This document shows, in pieces, positions 24,096 through 37,173 of a DNA stretch of 63,120 nucleotides. This DNA is from Ectocarpus siliculosus (taxonomy: Eukaryota; Sar; Phaeophyceae; Ectocarpales; Ectocarpaceae), in assembly GCA_000310025.1 (NCBI GenBank), contig FN649740.1, forward strand, positions 3,420,841 to 3,483,960, given 5' to 3'. The notes beneath the pieces were generated by a model. It did no database searches. It saw nothing but the letters and a program-made list of their open reading frames with translations, and had not been told where the DNA came from. The stretch's first letter is position 1. Every line of letters starts with the position of its first letter. The translations under genes were made by a program, and so were the position numbers.

Positions 24096-25135
24096 ATGGA
24101 GGAAATATCGGTTCACTCGATGAGGAGCCTCCCAGTGGACGAAACACGGGGTGCCCTCGTTGCACCCCACACTCCTTCCACCACCGAGGTTAACGCTCAC
24201 GTCTTGTTGGTCGGGGCCGTTCCACAACGAACGCCCATGGACCTCCGGGTGTTGTGCGCTGGCAAAAAAGTGCCGACGGTACTGCTTGCCAACGTGCTTG
24301 CCAACGTGGCAGGTTCCCATTCATTTGTATGCAGCGATGGCGAGAGTCTTCTCTGTGGATGATGTGGCCGATCCACCCTGCGCGCTCGTTCAGCCGGCTT
24401 AAGGAAGGCGATATGCAGGTCTACATGCATAACGGCAACCGCAAGTTTGTTTCGGCCGAGTGACGACTTGCGCGACAACCGGTGGCCGTGGGGACACAAC
24501 AAAGTTGGTTTTCTGCCGATCGGATGTGTTCTCGGAAGTTCGCGCGGTGCCGTAAATATGCCTTACTTACGACACCGCCGAGGTGGTGCTGCGGCCGCAT
24601 TCTCGAGCGTATCTCGGAAACCACATTTTGGTTTCGGCCGAACGATGGCTTGCGCGACAGCTGGGGGCCGTGGAAACACAGGAACATTGGTTTGTGCCCA
24701 TTGGAGGTATTTCGGAAAGAATCGCGCGGTGTCGTAAACATGGGCTGATGTACGACGCCGCCGAGTTGGTGCTGCGGCCACATTCTTAGGCGTACCTCGA
24801 CCACCACATGTTGGTGTCGGCGAAATGACGGCTTGCTTGTGCGACGGCCGGGGGCCTGGGAACACAGCTCAATTGTAATCGTGCGTATGGGGGGGGTGCT
24901 TTTGAAGTGATTGACGGTGTCGGAGATAGGCATTTTTTTGTCGACACCGCCGAGGTGGTGCCGTGACATGCCATTTTGGGTCATATCTCGGCACCCACCG
25001 GTCACTATGAGACTAACGAGAGCTTGCACGACAGCTGAGAGCCGCAGGAACGCATAGGATGTTGTTTCGAAGCGTTATGAGGTGTGTCGCGAAAATGTTT
25101 TACGAGATTGGAGTCGAAAATGGCAATACCGTTTG
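24096..25135 (-). repeat. Large inverted repeat, right arm (~1.04 kb)
   Basis: Complement of 21629-22672 with a few substitutions and small indels. The match ends at GTTTG (25135), where flanking sequence diverges from the left arm's outer flank, so the outer boundary is sharp. Confidence 0.92.
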
Positions 25136-27362
25136 GCACATCATTTCCATCAGTTCAAAAGTGTGTACGGTGTGCCACACGAAGCATCGCCGCATTTCCC
25201 CACTTGCACGTACATACGAGCATACGTCCGCCCGCACCCAAGGCCGGATTGGAAACGGAACCCTAGCCCTAGTCTGGCTGCGTTTGCGGTGGGACGCCAT
25301 CAGTACATCACATCCACACGCGGTGTTGTCCTGCGCTTACAGGTGAAGGCCAAATACGCGAACCTTTCTGCGTCCAACCACCCCGCCGCCGCGGGGCGGT
25401 CTCTTGCAGAAAATTTCGGACAAACATGCTGCACTCGGAGGTCTCGGTTGAAACATTCTGTTGTCTAGAGATGAGATTGGCGTTTCATTGATTGGTGGAT
25501 TCCACACTTTGGATATGCGGCACTCGATGGTCTCCTGTGAAACACATCTTTCTTCGGGGGCTGGCGATTGGAGCGTGATCGACGGGTGTATAATTAAGCG
25601 ACAAAAAGGGAGACTGGGTCTCTAGCCAGTTTTGTGACGTTTTTCCGACGTGGGATGCGATTGCTCGGGCATGAAACGGAAGATTTTGAAGTTAACGAAG
25701 TTAATGAACCAGCTGCCACGTATCACAATGCCTCGGATGCATATATTTTCAGGTTTAGAACGTGTGTACCAGGGTGTGCGCGGAAATGCTTTCAACACAC
25801 GAAATCAGCGATCTGAGTCAGGAATGTTTTTTATTTGGAGGGGGGGACGTTTACACGGAAATCCCCGAGTTTTATGCGCAGGTGTTTCAGATGAGGCGAG
25901 GACATGTACCGGGAATCCCCGAGGTGTATGCGGAGGCATTTTCACTGGGGCTGCTGCTGCTGCTTCTCTGCTTGTGTGTGAATTTCATCTGGGCGTAGAG
26001 ACTCCCGAGAGGGGGCGGGCATCGCCCAGACTTGTCTTCGGAAGCTTCCCATGCATCCCCGAATATCCTTCTGGAGCAACCCATTCAACAGCAGTACAAT
26101 CTGCAGGTGCACGCTTGCATACACTCTCTTGGTCGTGTCTACATGTGCCTACATGCAAGCTCTACTTCGCGGATATCGTAGAACCACTGTGGGATGTAGT
26201 GTTGAAGAAAAAGACACTACTTTCTGGCCGCCTGTTCTATGTTGGCCAGTGCCTCAATCCTTCGGGGTGCCCACGTATTCCGATGGTCCTCTCTCGCGCT
26301 CACAAGCGCTACGACCTACAACACCGGTGCACGTGTGCTCTCCCGTGATGTCTAGAATTTTTTGGTGGTGGGACACACGGAATCTAATCCACGTATACCA
26401 GTCCCCAGTTTTCCAACAATGATGCTTTCAACTCTTACGGTTTCAACAAACTGCAGTTTATTCCGTCTTCGACAACAAACTTGGCTATGCAGTGTCGAAG
26501 CAACAGAACGCGAACGTCGTCACAAATGCTCACCGAATGGCTCGTACTGCTGTATCTTGTAGGTGACTCATGGACATTTTTTGAAATTCCCACCGGCCGG
26601 GGGGCTTACGTATCCGATATTTTCGTTCTTGAACGCTTGATCTGAATGCAATGTTGCGGTGTACTTACGAATAACGCATCCAGATGTCACCTGAAACAAG
26701 GACATGCATGACTTGCATGACGTTTATGAGAATCAGGGCACAAGCAAATCGGCGATGACATCAAGGAGAGCAACACGCTACATTGCACTTTTTTTTGCCC
26801 GCGTTCTAATCTAGTCAGAGGCAGCAGAACGCCATAGAACCTGAATCATTTTCACCCGTTCCGCTGACGACTTAATCGAAATGATTGACAAACATGAACC
26901 GTCGACACGGACACGTGCTTCATTTCATTAGAGAGGTGTGCGGGGGAGAAGTAGTCTTCGGAGTCAGCAACACCAGTGGCACATCATGCGAAAGCGATGA
27001 AAGAGGTGAGCATATAGCTACACGTGGTCACATCTAGCCAGCTACCGTTTGTTGTAAAAGTGCTGCTACCGTTGTAAAAGTGCATCTGAAGCTGTTTTTG
27101 GGCCTAAATCTTGTTAACCTGAACCCTGTCCAAAACTCACTCTTCGTAGCACCTACCTACGTCATTAAGGGCTCACAACCATGTACAATATTCACGCGCA
27201 CATATGTATTTTGGAGCGACCTATGCATGCAATGTGCCTGCCCGTATCCGGAGCAGACTAATCTGCTGTCCCGGTGCGCGCCAGAGGTAATTCTGTTGTG
27301 CACCAAACCCTGTACAATATATACGGTTGAAGGAACGCTTGACATCTCCGCCCAATGTCGAC
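25136..27362. other. Intergenic region downstream of the membrane-protein gene
   Basis: Contains a 232-codon plus-strand open frame (25650-26348) without recognisable domains. A two-unit repeat around 25850-25950 encodes, in another frame, paired EIPEFYAQVF / GIPEVYAEAF peptides before a hydrophobic stretch. Coding status is undecided. Nothing else is supported. Confidence 0.3.
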
Positions 27363-30300
27363 TTAGCGGGCGTTCCCTCCATTGACCCCTGTCACGAACT
27401 GCGGCGGGCTTTGGTAACCGTACGTGCTAGAAGGATAGGGTCCCCCCGCGTAGCCCCCACCGTACGCGCCTTGACCTCCACCCCCCGCGTAGGGAGGTGG
27501 GTTGCTTCCTACGGGGTTGCTCGGTGCTGCTGCGTACTGTAACATCGTTCGGGAAGACGCAGGGGACAACCAGGCCGTGTCGGGTTAAATATATTTCAAT
27601 GAAATTGCATACTGGGGAGGCGATACCGACAGGATAGGGATTTCTGGCAGCCGTGACCCACGTTTACAACACAGTAATTTTAATGTGATATTTCTCCTTC
27701 ATTTGAAGAAATACGAGTGCCCACTTCTATAGTTTCGCATGTTCACTTCGTCGAGCAAATGCTATTATTGACGCCTTGGTGCTACAAGGAATGTTCTACG
27801 CCTTACAGTTTGGATTGTTTACGCTACACAACTTGACGCAAAATGCCAAACCGTCCCCCGAGGGATGGCCTGTTCGGTAGGGAGTGGAGTTCAGTGTCCG
27901 AACCCAACGACGCGGCTGCACTTTACACATGGGTAGGTGAGAACGTCTCGTTCACCACCACCAAATGGAGTATTCTGAGTTGAAGCACACCGGCCACCAA
28001 TATTAGGACGTCTCTAAAGCAGCCTATGTTCCATTCACTCCACGGTGTCTGCGGCACTCTATTGCTCACGTGCGCAGCGCCTCTTGCTACCCTGCCACAC
28101 GAATCTCGCTGGGCGGTAGGATTAAAGGCACACTATTTTGACGCTGGCTCTATTTCATTACTTGAATCCAATATTCAATAGGAAATCAACCTTCCCGCCG
28201 TTTAGGTGCTATAGATGATACCATGAAGACGCGTCCTGTGTGCTGGCAATATCAGATTTGCTACTGGAGCTGAATATCGAACGTCGCAGCAGCCTCTGAA
28301 AACAGTCTGTAGTCTGCGCCGGAACCCAAGATTTGTCACAGCCGTGCTTACCGCCACGGACCGTAAACCCCTGAACGCAGGGTCGTTGACCGAAGCTAAT
28401 GGCATCAGCAACTGCAGTCAACCCGCAGTTCAGGAGGTTGAGGTCAGAGGCGGCGAGCACAAGCAGTATAAGACACGGGGTGTCGGTCTAATTTGCGGAG
28501 ATTTGCGGAGATGGGAGGCTGCTAATACGACCCTGATATCAATATTGCAGTGAAAAACGACCTTGTTTGAGCGCCTGCCGTTTGGGCTCTTTTGACTTAA
28601 ATTTAGAATGGTGCGACATTTTCCTTGATATAACAAGGAGGTTTGTGGAGCTGCCTCTACTGCCGCCCTGTGCGGGAGTCCACGATTTTTGTTGTACATA
28701 TTCTAGTGCTCTTGCGTTTGTTTTCATTATTTGCCAACATCCCTTAAGATATTCGAAGTATATACCAACGTCGATATGATGAGTAAACTCATTGTTAACG
28801 CTCCCACAGAGATGGGTGACGCCCGACCCGAGGATTGAAACTTTGACGACATCGCGCGAACCATGGCTTTGTCAGCGGAGACAACTGTCCTATCATAAGA
28901 GACATGACCTATCGAGTGATTGTCCTTATAGCAACGAGCAGCAAGAGGTCTGGGGCAAGTCGACAACAATCTCAGCAAAGCGCTCACAAGGTGCCATATG
29001 TCATAGACACCTGATATGGTTGCTGTGCCCCCCCCGGCGGCGTGTAGCTGTAGGCTCCAGCAGCGGCACCAGATGAAAACCCTGGCTGTTGTGCCGTTCC
29101 AGTCGTCACAGCCGTCTGATTGTAAACCTGTTCCAAGGCAGAGGAGCCGAACATTGGGATGCATGCTCCCCGGATCATGTGGCCATTCACCGTGCGCCGG
29201 TGGCGTTTGCCGCTCTCTACATTAGTTTTTCGAACAGTAAATTTGGTGTACTCATGCCTTCCTTGTGCCTATCTCTACAACGACACCAACAATCTAGGCA
29301 TGTGCCACAACTGTAGGTTCTCAGACAAACAGTTTCCAGAACCTTTAAAAAAGCTTTGTTTTCGTGCGAGTACTACTCCCCCCCCCCCCCCCCCCGTTGT
29401 ACCTGGGACTTTTTCTTTACCAAAGCATGGATTTCTACCAAACCTACTTTCCATCAAATTGGGGGCTGCGCGACCTGTTCGTTTGCAGCAACACGTGGAA
29501 AACCCCCCGCCACTCGAAAAGTGAAAACCAACGCGGGTACGTGGAGGGTTGGCATGTTCAACTGCACCAAAAAACAAAATGCAACTCTGACGAACCAACT
29601 GAAAACAACCGGGCGAACAGCTTCGCAGAACCGCATGTGTCCGCCTGCACGATAAAAAGAACGCACTAGAAGGCCGTTACCAGAGTGTGACGTCGACATC
29701 TACACCGGGTTCCTTCACCTGCGCGGAATCGGCTGGCAGCCCCATACCGACTACCAGCATCGGCATTTGCGGGGATGTGGTGGTGGGGGGCTGGTGCACC
29801 ATCACAGCAGGTTGTCGTTGATCTCCCTGTACAATCATACGGTGTTTCGACGTAATATATACACGAGAGCAAAAGAAGCTGGGAAGGGTGACAAACCGCA
29901 TTGTCTACAGCGGGTGAAATGCAGTATGATCCAACCTCGCGTCTTTCGATTTTCTTTAATGCAGGAAATGGTACAGTACATGATGCACGGCAGAGCATGC
30001 TACGTCACAGCGTACCTCGAGTGCTACCGCCGTGTGGGGTGCCACTGCCCTTGGCATTGCCTTGGCAATACACCTGGCGACACAAGGCAGGAATGAAGAG
30101 GAGGCATCGGTTGACTGGAGATGATCGATTGAGAAAGGTGGTAGAGAAAGGTGGTAGAGGCGGTGATGCCTTGATGGGGGGGGGGGGGCATTACATGATG
30201 CCATGTGGTACCCACCGCCTCATCTTTCAAGGTTCGTCTGTACGTCATTCGAGGTCACCAACAAACTTACCCTTCCTTCGCGCAAGACGGTCAGGCATTA

Positions 30301-33300
30301 GATCAGAATCGACGGAAACGGCAACCGTGTTCGATTTCCCGACACGTACCCTCCCAGAATGACCGCGATCACGGTCCCCGGCACCACCCCGCCCCAAACC
30401 GCGTACCACCCGCCGAAGAATGCTGCCAGCAGGCCGGAAGCTGCCAAGGCGAACGGCGACGAGCAGGAAACGTGCCAGTAGTGACCCCGGCACCCCGCCG
30501 CGAACAGCGGGGCCATGCCCACCATGATCGCCCCCCCGAGCAAGATGCCAATGCCAGCGAAACACTCCTGTTGTTCATGGAGGAAGCCGTTTCATTCACG
30601 CGTAATAAGCAACAGCCTCTCATGGAAGGAGCGTCCCATTTTCCTTCTGATCTAACAGAGAGTCCCTCCGTGTACAGCACATGTCACCAATAAGTATATG
30701 ATAGAGAAGAACTGGACAATATACCAAGGCCTTGAGAGATCGAACGCGAAAAGTTTGTTGGCGTAGTCAAAGTCTGACGTATCCTGACGAAAAACATGCC
30801 CTGTGTGTATTGGTTCAGATTTCCGGGCTAAAACCCTTTGTCCAGAAATGAATGTTTATTTCCGTTTCATTGACGTCCAGGTCTCACGTACCTGACAGCG
30901 GCCCATAAAATACGATGTACAGTGCCACTCCTGCAGAGCAGAGTAGTTTGGATACGTCATTGCCAGAGATGCGGGCGGAGAGCAAACGAGCACCAAGCGT
31001 GTGGGTGGTGGTGGGGCGGGAAAACGTAACTTGATACCGACTTTCGAGGAACTCGGCGGCGAATCGCGAAGACGAAGGTCATGCCCAAGCTGAATTGCGG
31101 TCTGGAGCTCTTCCTCTCAAACCAGGCATATCAATAGCCGCTCGACGGGTCATTGGCCACGTCTCGAAATTTATGAATGGAGCAACGTTGTCGCCAGGGT
31201 TGTACCAGACTACAGCTATACATTTTAGAACAAAGTCAACAACAATAATTTCCGGATTTCCTACAACACCAGCGGGCCGATCGCGGCTCTTTTCACTGAA
31301 CGAAATGTAGATGGCTAGTCTGCTGCATGTACGTCAAGCCCAAACCCGAACCAACAAAAGCGTCCAGAATTACCGCGTACGACACCCAGCATACCGTGCA
31401 ATACGTGTCAGAGGGCTCCCCGGTTTGACACTCGCACAGCTGCTCGACAACGTCAGAATCCTCATCGCCAGTCATTCCGCTCCATTCGCTGCACCACGCA
31501 CTACCGTTGACGTCTTGGGTCTGAGATGGGGCAAGAGTTGGCAAGCGGTTTCTTCACTTGATCAGAATTTTGCAACTATTGTTTGGAAATCCTTGACGCT
31601 GATCGGTCTCCTTTGCTGTATCGAACGGCGTAATGAATTTTTGACTAAAGCGGGGCGCCAATTCAGTGGCGACTGCGAAGTATTGATCTTCCTCCGCACA
31701 CGAAGGGTCCACTTTACTGCTTGGTCTATAGTCTGCCTATTGCGTTTTGTATACACGCGCTTCTCGGAACGGGTACAGCTACAAATCAGCCCGCTTTCTA
31801 CGGTAACTGGACACGCATGGTGGCCGTACTCCTGCACTCGACGCACCACGCGCATGTCTTGTGGTGGCTAACAAGAGGGCGGATGGGACGTTCTACGAGT
31901 GAGTACGACGAGCACTGGGCAGCATGTTGCGACAATAAGTGTCTCCATTGTATCACACAACGAGATCCTGAAATCGAACACCGAGGAGTGATGTTACGGT
32001 AGGGAGGTCGCCTCATGTTACACTTTCTGAAAACCTACGGCCGCGTCCTATATCGCCGTAAGAGGACCGAAACAGGACCACACGCTGTCTCCAAAAAGTG
32101 CAACATTTCCCCCCGAAAGTGCACCCCCCCCTACAGTAGCATCAGCCCGAGCCTCCTCCGGCCGCAACGTATCCGTACCTGCGTGCACTGGTAGTCCATC
32201 TGCCAACCGTATTCTAGACTTTCGGACACGATGCTTGGGTTTATTGGAACACTTGAGATGTTTTCGAGGAGAAGCGAAGTCTCGGTCGCAGACGACGCCA
32301 GCGCAAAGCTCTCATTCAGCGTCACCAAGTGATTCCCCTAGGCGAAGAAACAAGTGGTCAGAGAACGTTGAGTTAGGGGCAGCAGAGGTACAGAAACTCA
32401 AGCCGGTCATACAAGGATCATGTGTGGCTACAGCAAATCCACACCAACATGGCAAAGGCGAGTGTAGGTCTTGTGCCCAGATATTCCTCGTGAAGTGCGT
32501 CGCGATCTGTGGTTTCTTATATCGCAGACCTACCACATCTAAGGTCTTGTCCCCTGGCGATGAGCCGAGGTTGCAATCAATCCAATAACGTCAGACGTTT
32601 GGGCGTCGATTCTCACTTACGCAAACCAACCCCCAAGGCCAAGTATGTCTTCATGATGTTTTCCTCTCTTCCTGCGTACGTACGTGATGGCACGTAAACT
32701 CGTCGCAGTGCGTGTATTCCCTCCACCAGTCAGGACCCCATTCCTCTCGCCTTAGGCCGAAGATGTCGCAGTCGCACGCCGTGTAAAGGTTTGTCTCAAT
32801 GTACACGCAGTCGTACTCCACGCACACCTGTTTCCAGCGTCACGTTCGCAAACGAACGACACCTGTTTTCCTGTTGCTCCGTGGCAGGCGGGTATGGCCC
32901 AACGAAAGCCGATAGGTATCCCTAGGTTGTCCTTAGGGCTTTTGCCCTGCCAAATGCTAACGACTGTTTTTTGCCCGCTACAAGCTACGATCTGGGAGGC
33001 TGGGCTAGCAATTTGTCCGGATAAAAGAGAAGGGGGGGCTTGGGTCCATGGCCGCGTGGTTCGAACAACAGAAGGGGGTTCCAAAGCTGAGCGGAAGGGT
33101 CTTGCTGGTGAGAATCGCAGCCTCCGGCCTGGTAAGACTTCCAAACTATACAACCTATGTGCGATGCTGACAGCGAAGTATGTGGAGCCGGCATGTGGTT
33201 TGCTGTATTCTACTCTTGTTCAGTGATGACGAATGTTGCCAAAGAGCAATGACGTGGTCACAAGGCTGTGTACTACCTCCCTGGATGAGCAGGAGCTGCC

Positions 33301-36300
33301 GCTGCTGCCGCCACTCCCCCCTGAGCTTCTCCTCAGCTGTCTTCTTGAACACGTAGTCTGAGTCTCGTATTCGGTGCAGGTGCATTGCTTTGGGGAGAGG
33401 GAAGGGAAGGAACGAAGGACGTTTCAGCTGTGCGGTTAACCCCGAAGCGTTTTGTCGAGGACTTTCAGAACCATTTTCGTGCGGGCGCCATGAAGACTAG
33501 CTTGGACCTTCTGTTGTGTGCCTCGACAGCTATCACCAACCAGAGGGTGACCGATATCAGCGTACAGGTTGGTGTTTGATGCTACGGTAGGGAGGTCACC
33601 CCGACTCACGACTTTGGGTAGGGGAACACTGACTACGTAATCCGGCTGGCCGCGTCCCGTTTCGCCGAAAGACTTCCAAAACAAGCCTACAACACGTTTT
33701 CTCCTAGAAGGAAAGATTGCACCCAAACGTGCACCCCCCTACCGAAGCATCAGTCGTTGGTCAAAGTAGAACATAGGTTCGGAAAGTGATGTTCCCGCCC
33801 TGGCTCCCATCACCGGTCGGGCCAGTGACTTTTCACCAGCATAGAGATACCTTACCATCTCTCTACAAATGCGCACTACCTAGAGCCCGGCCATACCTGT
33901 GTGTATCGCTTTTCGCGACAATTCCAGGCCGAGCAAAACGACGCATCCTGCGGAGAGACGAGATCGCGCGAGATCGCGTGAACGTTTGAACAAGACTCAG
34001 CCTTGGTTCAGCGATGTGAACGCAGGGGGTAGCGCCGGCAAGGTGTTGGACACACTCTCCGCGTCTAGGTAGACGGGAATAGGACAGCGTTCGATAGGAG
34101 AAAGAAAAGGCGTCGCGTTGCTTCTTTCCTGTGTCTCGTGTATGTACCCTGATCGGGAAGTGCGGTTTGCAACTACGGCATTCCTTGGGAGTACCGAACC
34201 GATAAGACTCCGAGCACGGCGTCCAAAAACATGATAAAACAGTCAAACTAATTTCACCATTCATTGCCGAAAAGGGATTCTGACGAGTTTAGGGACCCCG
34301 ACTGCCTCCGTCTTGGCAAAGTTCCCCTGGCAGGGCCGGTAGACCAGAGAAGAAGGTTGTTCTTGCAACAAAGTGAGGGGTATCGATAGTGCAGGACGGG
34401 GGATACACGTTGACTGCATCATGATTCAGCAGCAACCCGCACCGTTAGCTCGACCATTGTCAGTTGAGAGCGCTGCAAGAACACTCGGAAGGTTCAACAG
34501 ACCCATAGCATCCATTCAACCCACAGGACACAGCCGATGGCAATCAACCACAAAAAGACTCCAAGCAACACCTACAGCGTACCAATTCATTTGAGCGCCA
34601 CAGGCAACACTCTTCAATGTGTTGACACCAGGGCGGCAGACAGCAAAGCAACCAACGACTTGCCAACTGTTGAATAACGACAGCTCAGTAACTCCCTCGT
34701 TTCTGTGCCCTAGGTCGTCAGTTCACGACGACTTGTCCTTTCATCAGACGATACAAGACCAATCTCAGCATCAAACACAGGATAGACACCCACAGTGCGC
34801 GCAGTCACGACAGCAAATACTCCGACACATCCCCTTCGACTGTGGTTTTATCCCGAAAGGATAGTATTTCATTGATTGTACGCATGTTTTCTAAGAAAAC
34901 GCGAACGACGCACGATCGATTGAAAATTCGTTTCAGGTCGCACCTCTAGAGCAGCCTCGGATGACGACGTGGTTTCGCCGTCGTCGATGCCGCTGTACCA
35001 GTCGTTAATGCTGATGCCGAAGGTCGAATCTACGGTATCCGCGAGGGGTCTTACACAGGTACAGTTTCCTTTCAAGAACTGCTCTTCAGGGTCTGCGTAG
35101 TACCTGTTTCACGAGGCGCGAGTGTGTGCAGGATAATGCAAATTTGATATCCGTGAAGACGGTCGGAGTTGTTTCGCGGGCTGGGTTTCGAAATCCGTGG
35201 CATGTAGGTAACCTTTGAAACGTCTGCCTGTTGGTACAAGCGGCATTGCTCCGCTCTGTTTCAGTGGTTTGACGAACACACAAGCTAAACGATGCCCCTC
35301 TTCTTGCAAGATTGGGCTTCGATGAGGCAAGAATACCGAAAACAACCACAACAACAACCAACAACAATGTGTGGTTAAAAAGGCACGCTTTTTCAGAATG
35401 TGGAAGGTTGTTTCAAGGTGCGACGGATGCCTACCTCTCCGTTCCCCATCTTTGGCAATATTTCCCATTGCCCGAGACGTTTTCGCAGGTATACGAGTCC
35501 TCCGACCAGTCGTCCCATTGTGCTAGGCCGCCTTGATACACCCCGTCACTGTCAAAGTAGCCGGCCAATCTCGCCGCTTCGTCGTAGCTTAGAACCACGC
35601 GAAGGGGGAGACACAAAATGTTTTTGCGCGGGCTTCACTTTTAGGTCATCTCGGTGAATCTGTCGAGGGCGTTGTAGTATTGCTCGAGCGTCGACGGTCG
35701 AGATGGCGTCTGGTGAATTGCGCTTTTAGATCGTACATCATGATTCCCACTATTAATAGGATGGCGGAAGGTTTGAAAACGACAAGATACTATTCGCAGG
35801 GCTGGTACAAGCTGGTGATTGATCATTTTGAGATGCGACTCTCAGCTCCATTGCAACTTTCTAAGAGCCGCCAAGAAAAGTGGCAGTCACCCCAATGAGT
35901 AGACAGTGTTTTGGAACTTGGGAATACCCTTCCACGAAAGAATGATGACCTGAACTACTGCTTGAGGTGTGCCAAGCATGTCGCCGGTCAAGAGCGTCAC
36001 GCCGATGAAGGGCAAGGGTCTCTGTGCGCCAACTCGTATGTAGCAGCATGGATGCTTGCAGCTCGTGGTGTACGGCTAATGACCTGAGTTATGCCTTGAG
36101 GAACATGTCAAGAGGAACAAATGTTTGTGCTGCAACGCGATTCAAACAAGTACCCCCGACGTTGAGATGCTGGTTCTGGTGGGATGCGTGCAGAACTCCG
36201 AAGAAAAAAGAGGCGATATGTTCATGAAAAATTCGGAACATGCAGCAAGGAGCACTCGTTTCTCTATATTGGCAGACATTACACACGCTCTGCTCTCTTG

Positions 36301-37173
36301 TGAACATTGTGAAAATCGCCGGGAACTTAAACCTCAAACCAACCTGGCATCAAATGAGGTAGTGGTGGCACCAGAACGTGTCATTCCCGCGTTTGGTCAG
36401 CTGTTTTTTCGTCTTCCGCAATTCGACAACTCTTGGGGGGTTTTCGGCTTGCGCTTGAAGGTGAAGTTTAACACTGTTTTCTTGCTACCCGTGTTCCACA
36501 CCAGTGTCGTCAGCGATTGGAATTCCATTTGGATTCCAAGGCCGAGCGCTACAGCCCCGCGTTACGGAGACTGCAAACAGCTCCATCGTGAGGAAGAGAA
36601 GTGTGCCAAGATCCTTGTTCGCAGTTTGGCAGCCCTCTTGATTGAATAAGGGAGAACGCACAGAGTCGATGCACACATTCCGAGGTTTTGATCGCAGGTG
36701 TGTCGGTCGTAGGATTGCCAGAGTTTTATGTGCTTGGGGCGGAAATTTTCGAACAGACGGACGTTCTCTACAGCAGCACCCATGTTACAGGTACTCCCAC
36801 TACTGTACACTGTAGTTGCATCACGAAGTCTGCATCAACCACGTACGCAAATCCCGCTGGAGAACACCGAAGACCACAGCAATGTGCCATTCAAAAGTCA
36901 ATCGCCATTCTACGCAACGATTATATTCTTCACTTCCACAAGCACAGCCACCACCCCCTTATTACCCACGCGGTATGAGCCCTACCTTGGCTCCGAGGAA
37001 ACCAAATGGTTGTTGCCGTAGTCTTCCGAGATCCCCTCGCCAAGCATGACGGCAAACGACATCGCAATGCACAAACATATAAAGGTGTAGACGATGCATC
37101 CTATGCATAAACACGGATGCGTCCGTCGTGGCGGGACGAATCCGGTGTGTGAGGATCTCACTGTCCGCACCAT
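27363..37173 (-). CDS. Cysteine-rich membrane protein of unknown function, ~12 exons
   Basis: No family recognised. Phase-consistent model: 37173-36986, 36802-36677, 35587-35435, 35103-34944, 32827-32684, 32337-32179, 31520-31395, 30930-30892, 30567-30346, 29826-29719, 29127-29011, 27536-27363; about 571 aa. A basic N-terminus precedes a membrane segment (about residues 20-43). An ectodomain of about 320 residues follows, rich in Cys and Trp with recurring patterns such as KYCQRW, NCTCVRP, CDCDIFG, YQCTQ, LCECQTG and DTYCT, and NVS/NES/NIS glycosylation sites. Two Gly/Ala-rich hydrophobic segments (about 369-390 and 405-437) come next, then a cytosolic-looking tail of Pro/Gln/Gly/Tyr. Positive charge before the first segment suggests N-in, ectodomain outside. 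The start is the first ATG before the membrane segment. Weak points: the exon 9 donor choice (30346 or 30350), a possible extra exon at 33277-33370, and exon 2. Confidence 0.6.
31989..32144. mobile_element. Short MITE, CGGTAGGG-type ends, copy 1
   Basis: Ends TGATGTTACGGTAGGGAGGT and, on the complement of the other side, TGATGCTACTGTAGGGGGG. Same ends and size class as 33577-33752. It lies in an intron of the membrane-protein gene, 35 bp from an exon. No clear target duplication. Confidence 0.65.
33577..33752. mobile_element. Short MITE, CGGTAGGG-type ends, copy 2
   Basis: Ends TGATGCTACGGTAGGGAGGT and, on the complement, TGATGCTTCGGTAGGGGGGT. A GCCGCGTCC..T.TCGCCG block in the middle is shared with copy 1. 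Located in the intron between exons 35103-34944 and 32827-32684 of the membrane-protein gene. Confidence 0.7.

Noticed and set aside
25650-26348. 232-codon open frame
   Set aside because: Composition is unlike the window's real exons, another frame over the same DNA looks equally coding, and no domain or splice context supports it.
33277-33370. Extra exon of the membrane protein (VFKKTAEEKLRGEWRQQ)
   Set aside because: The peptide looks coding, but its phases (1 and 1) fit neither neighbour, so it was left out of the model and mentioned only as possible.
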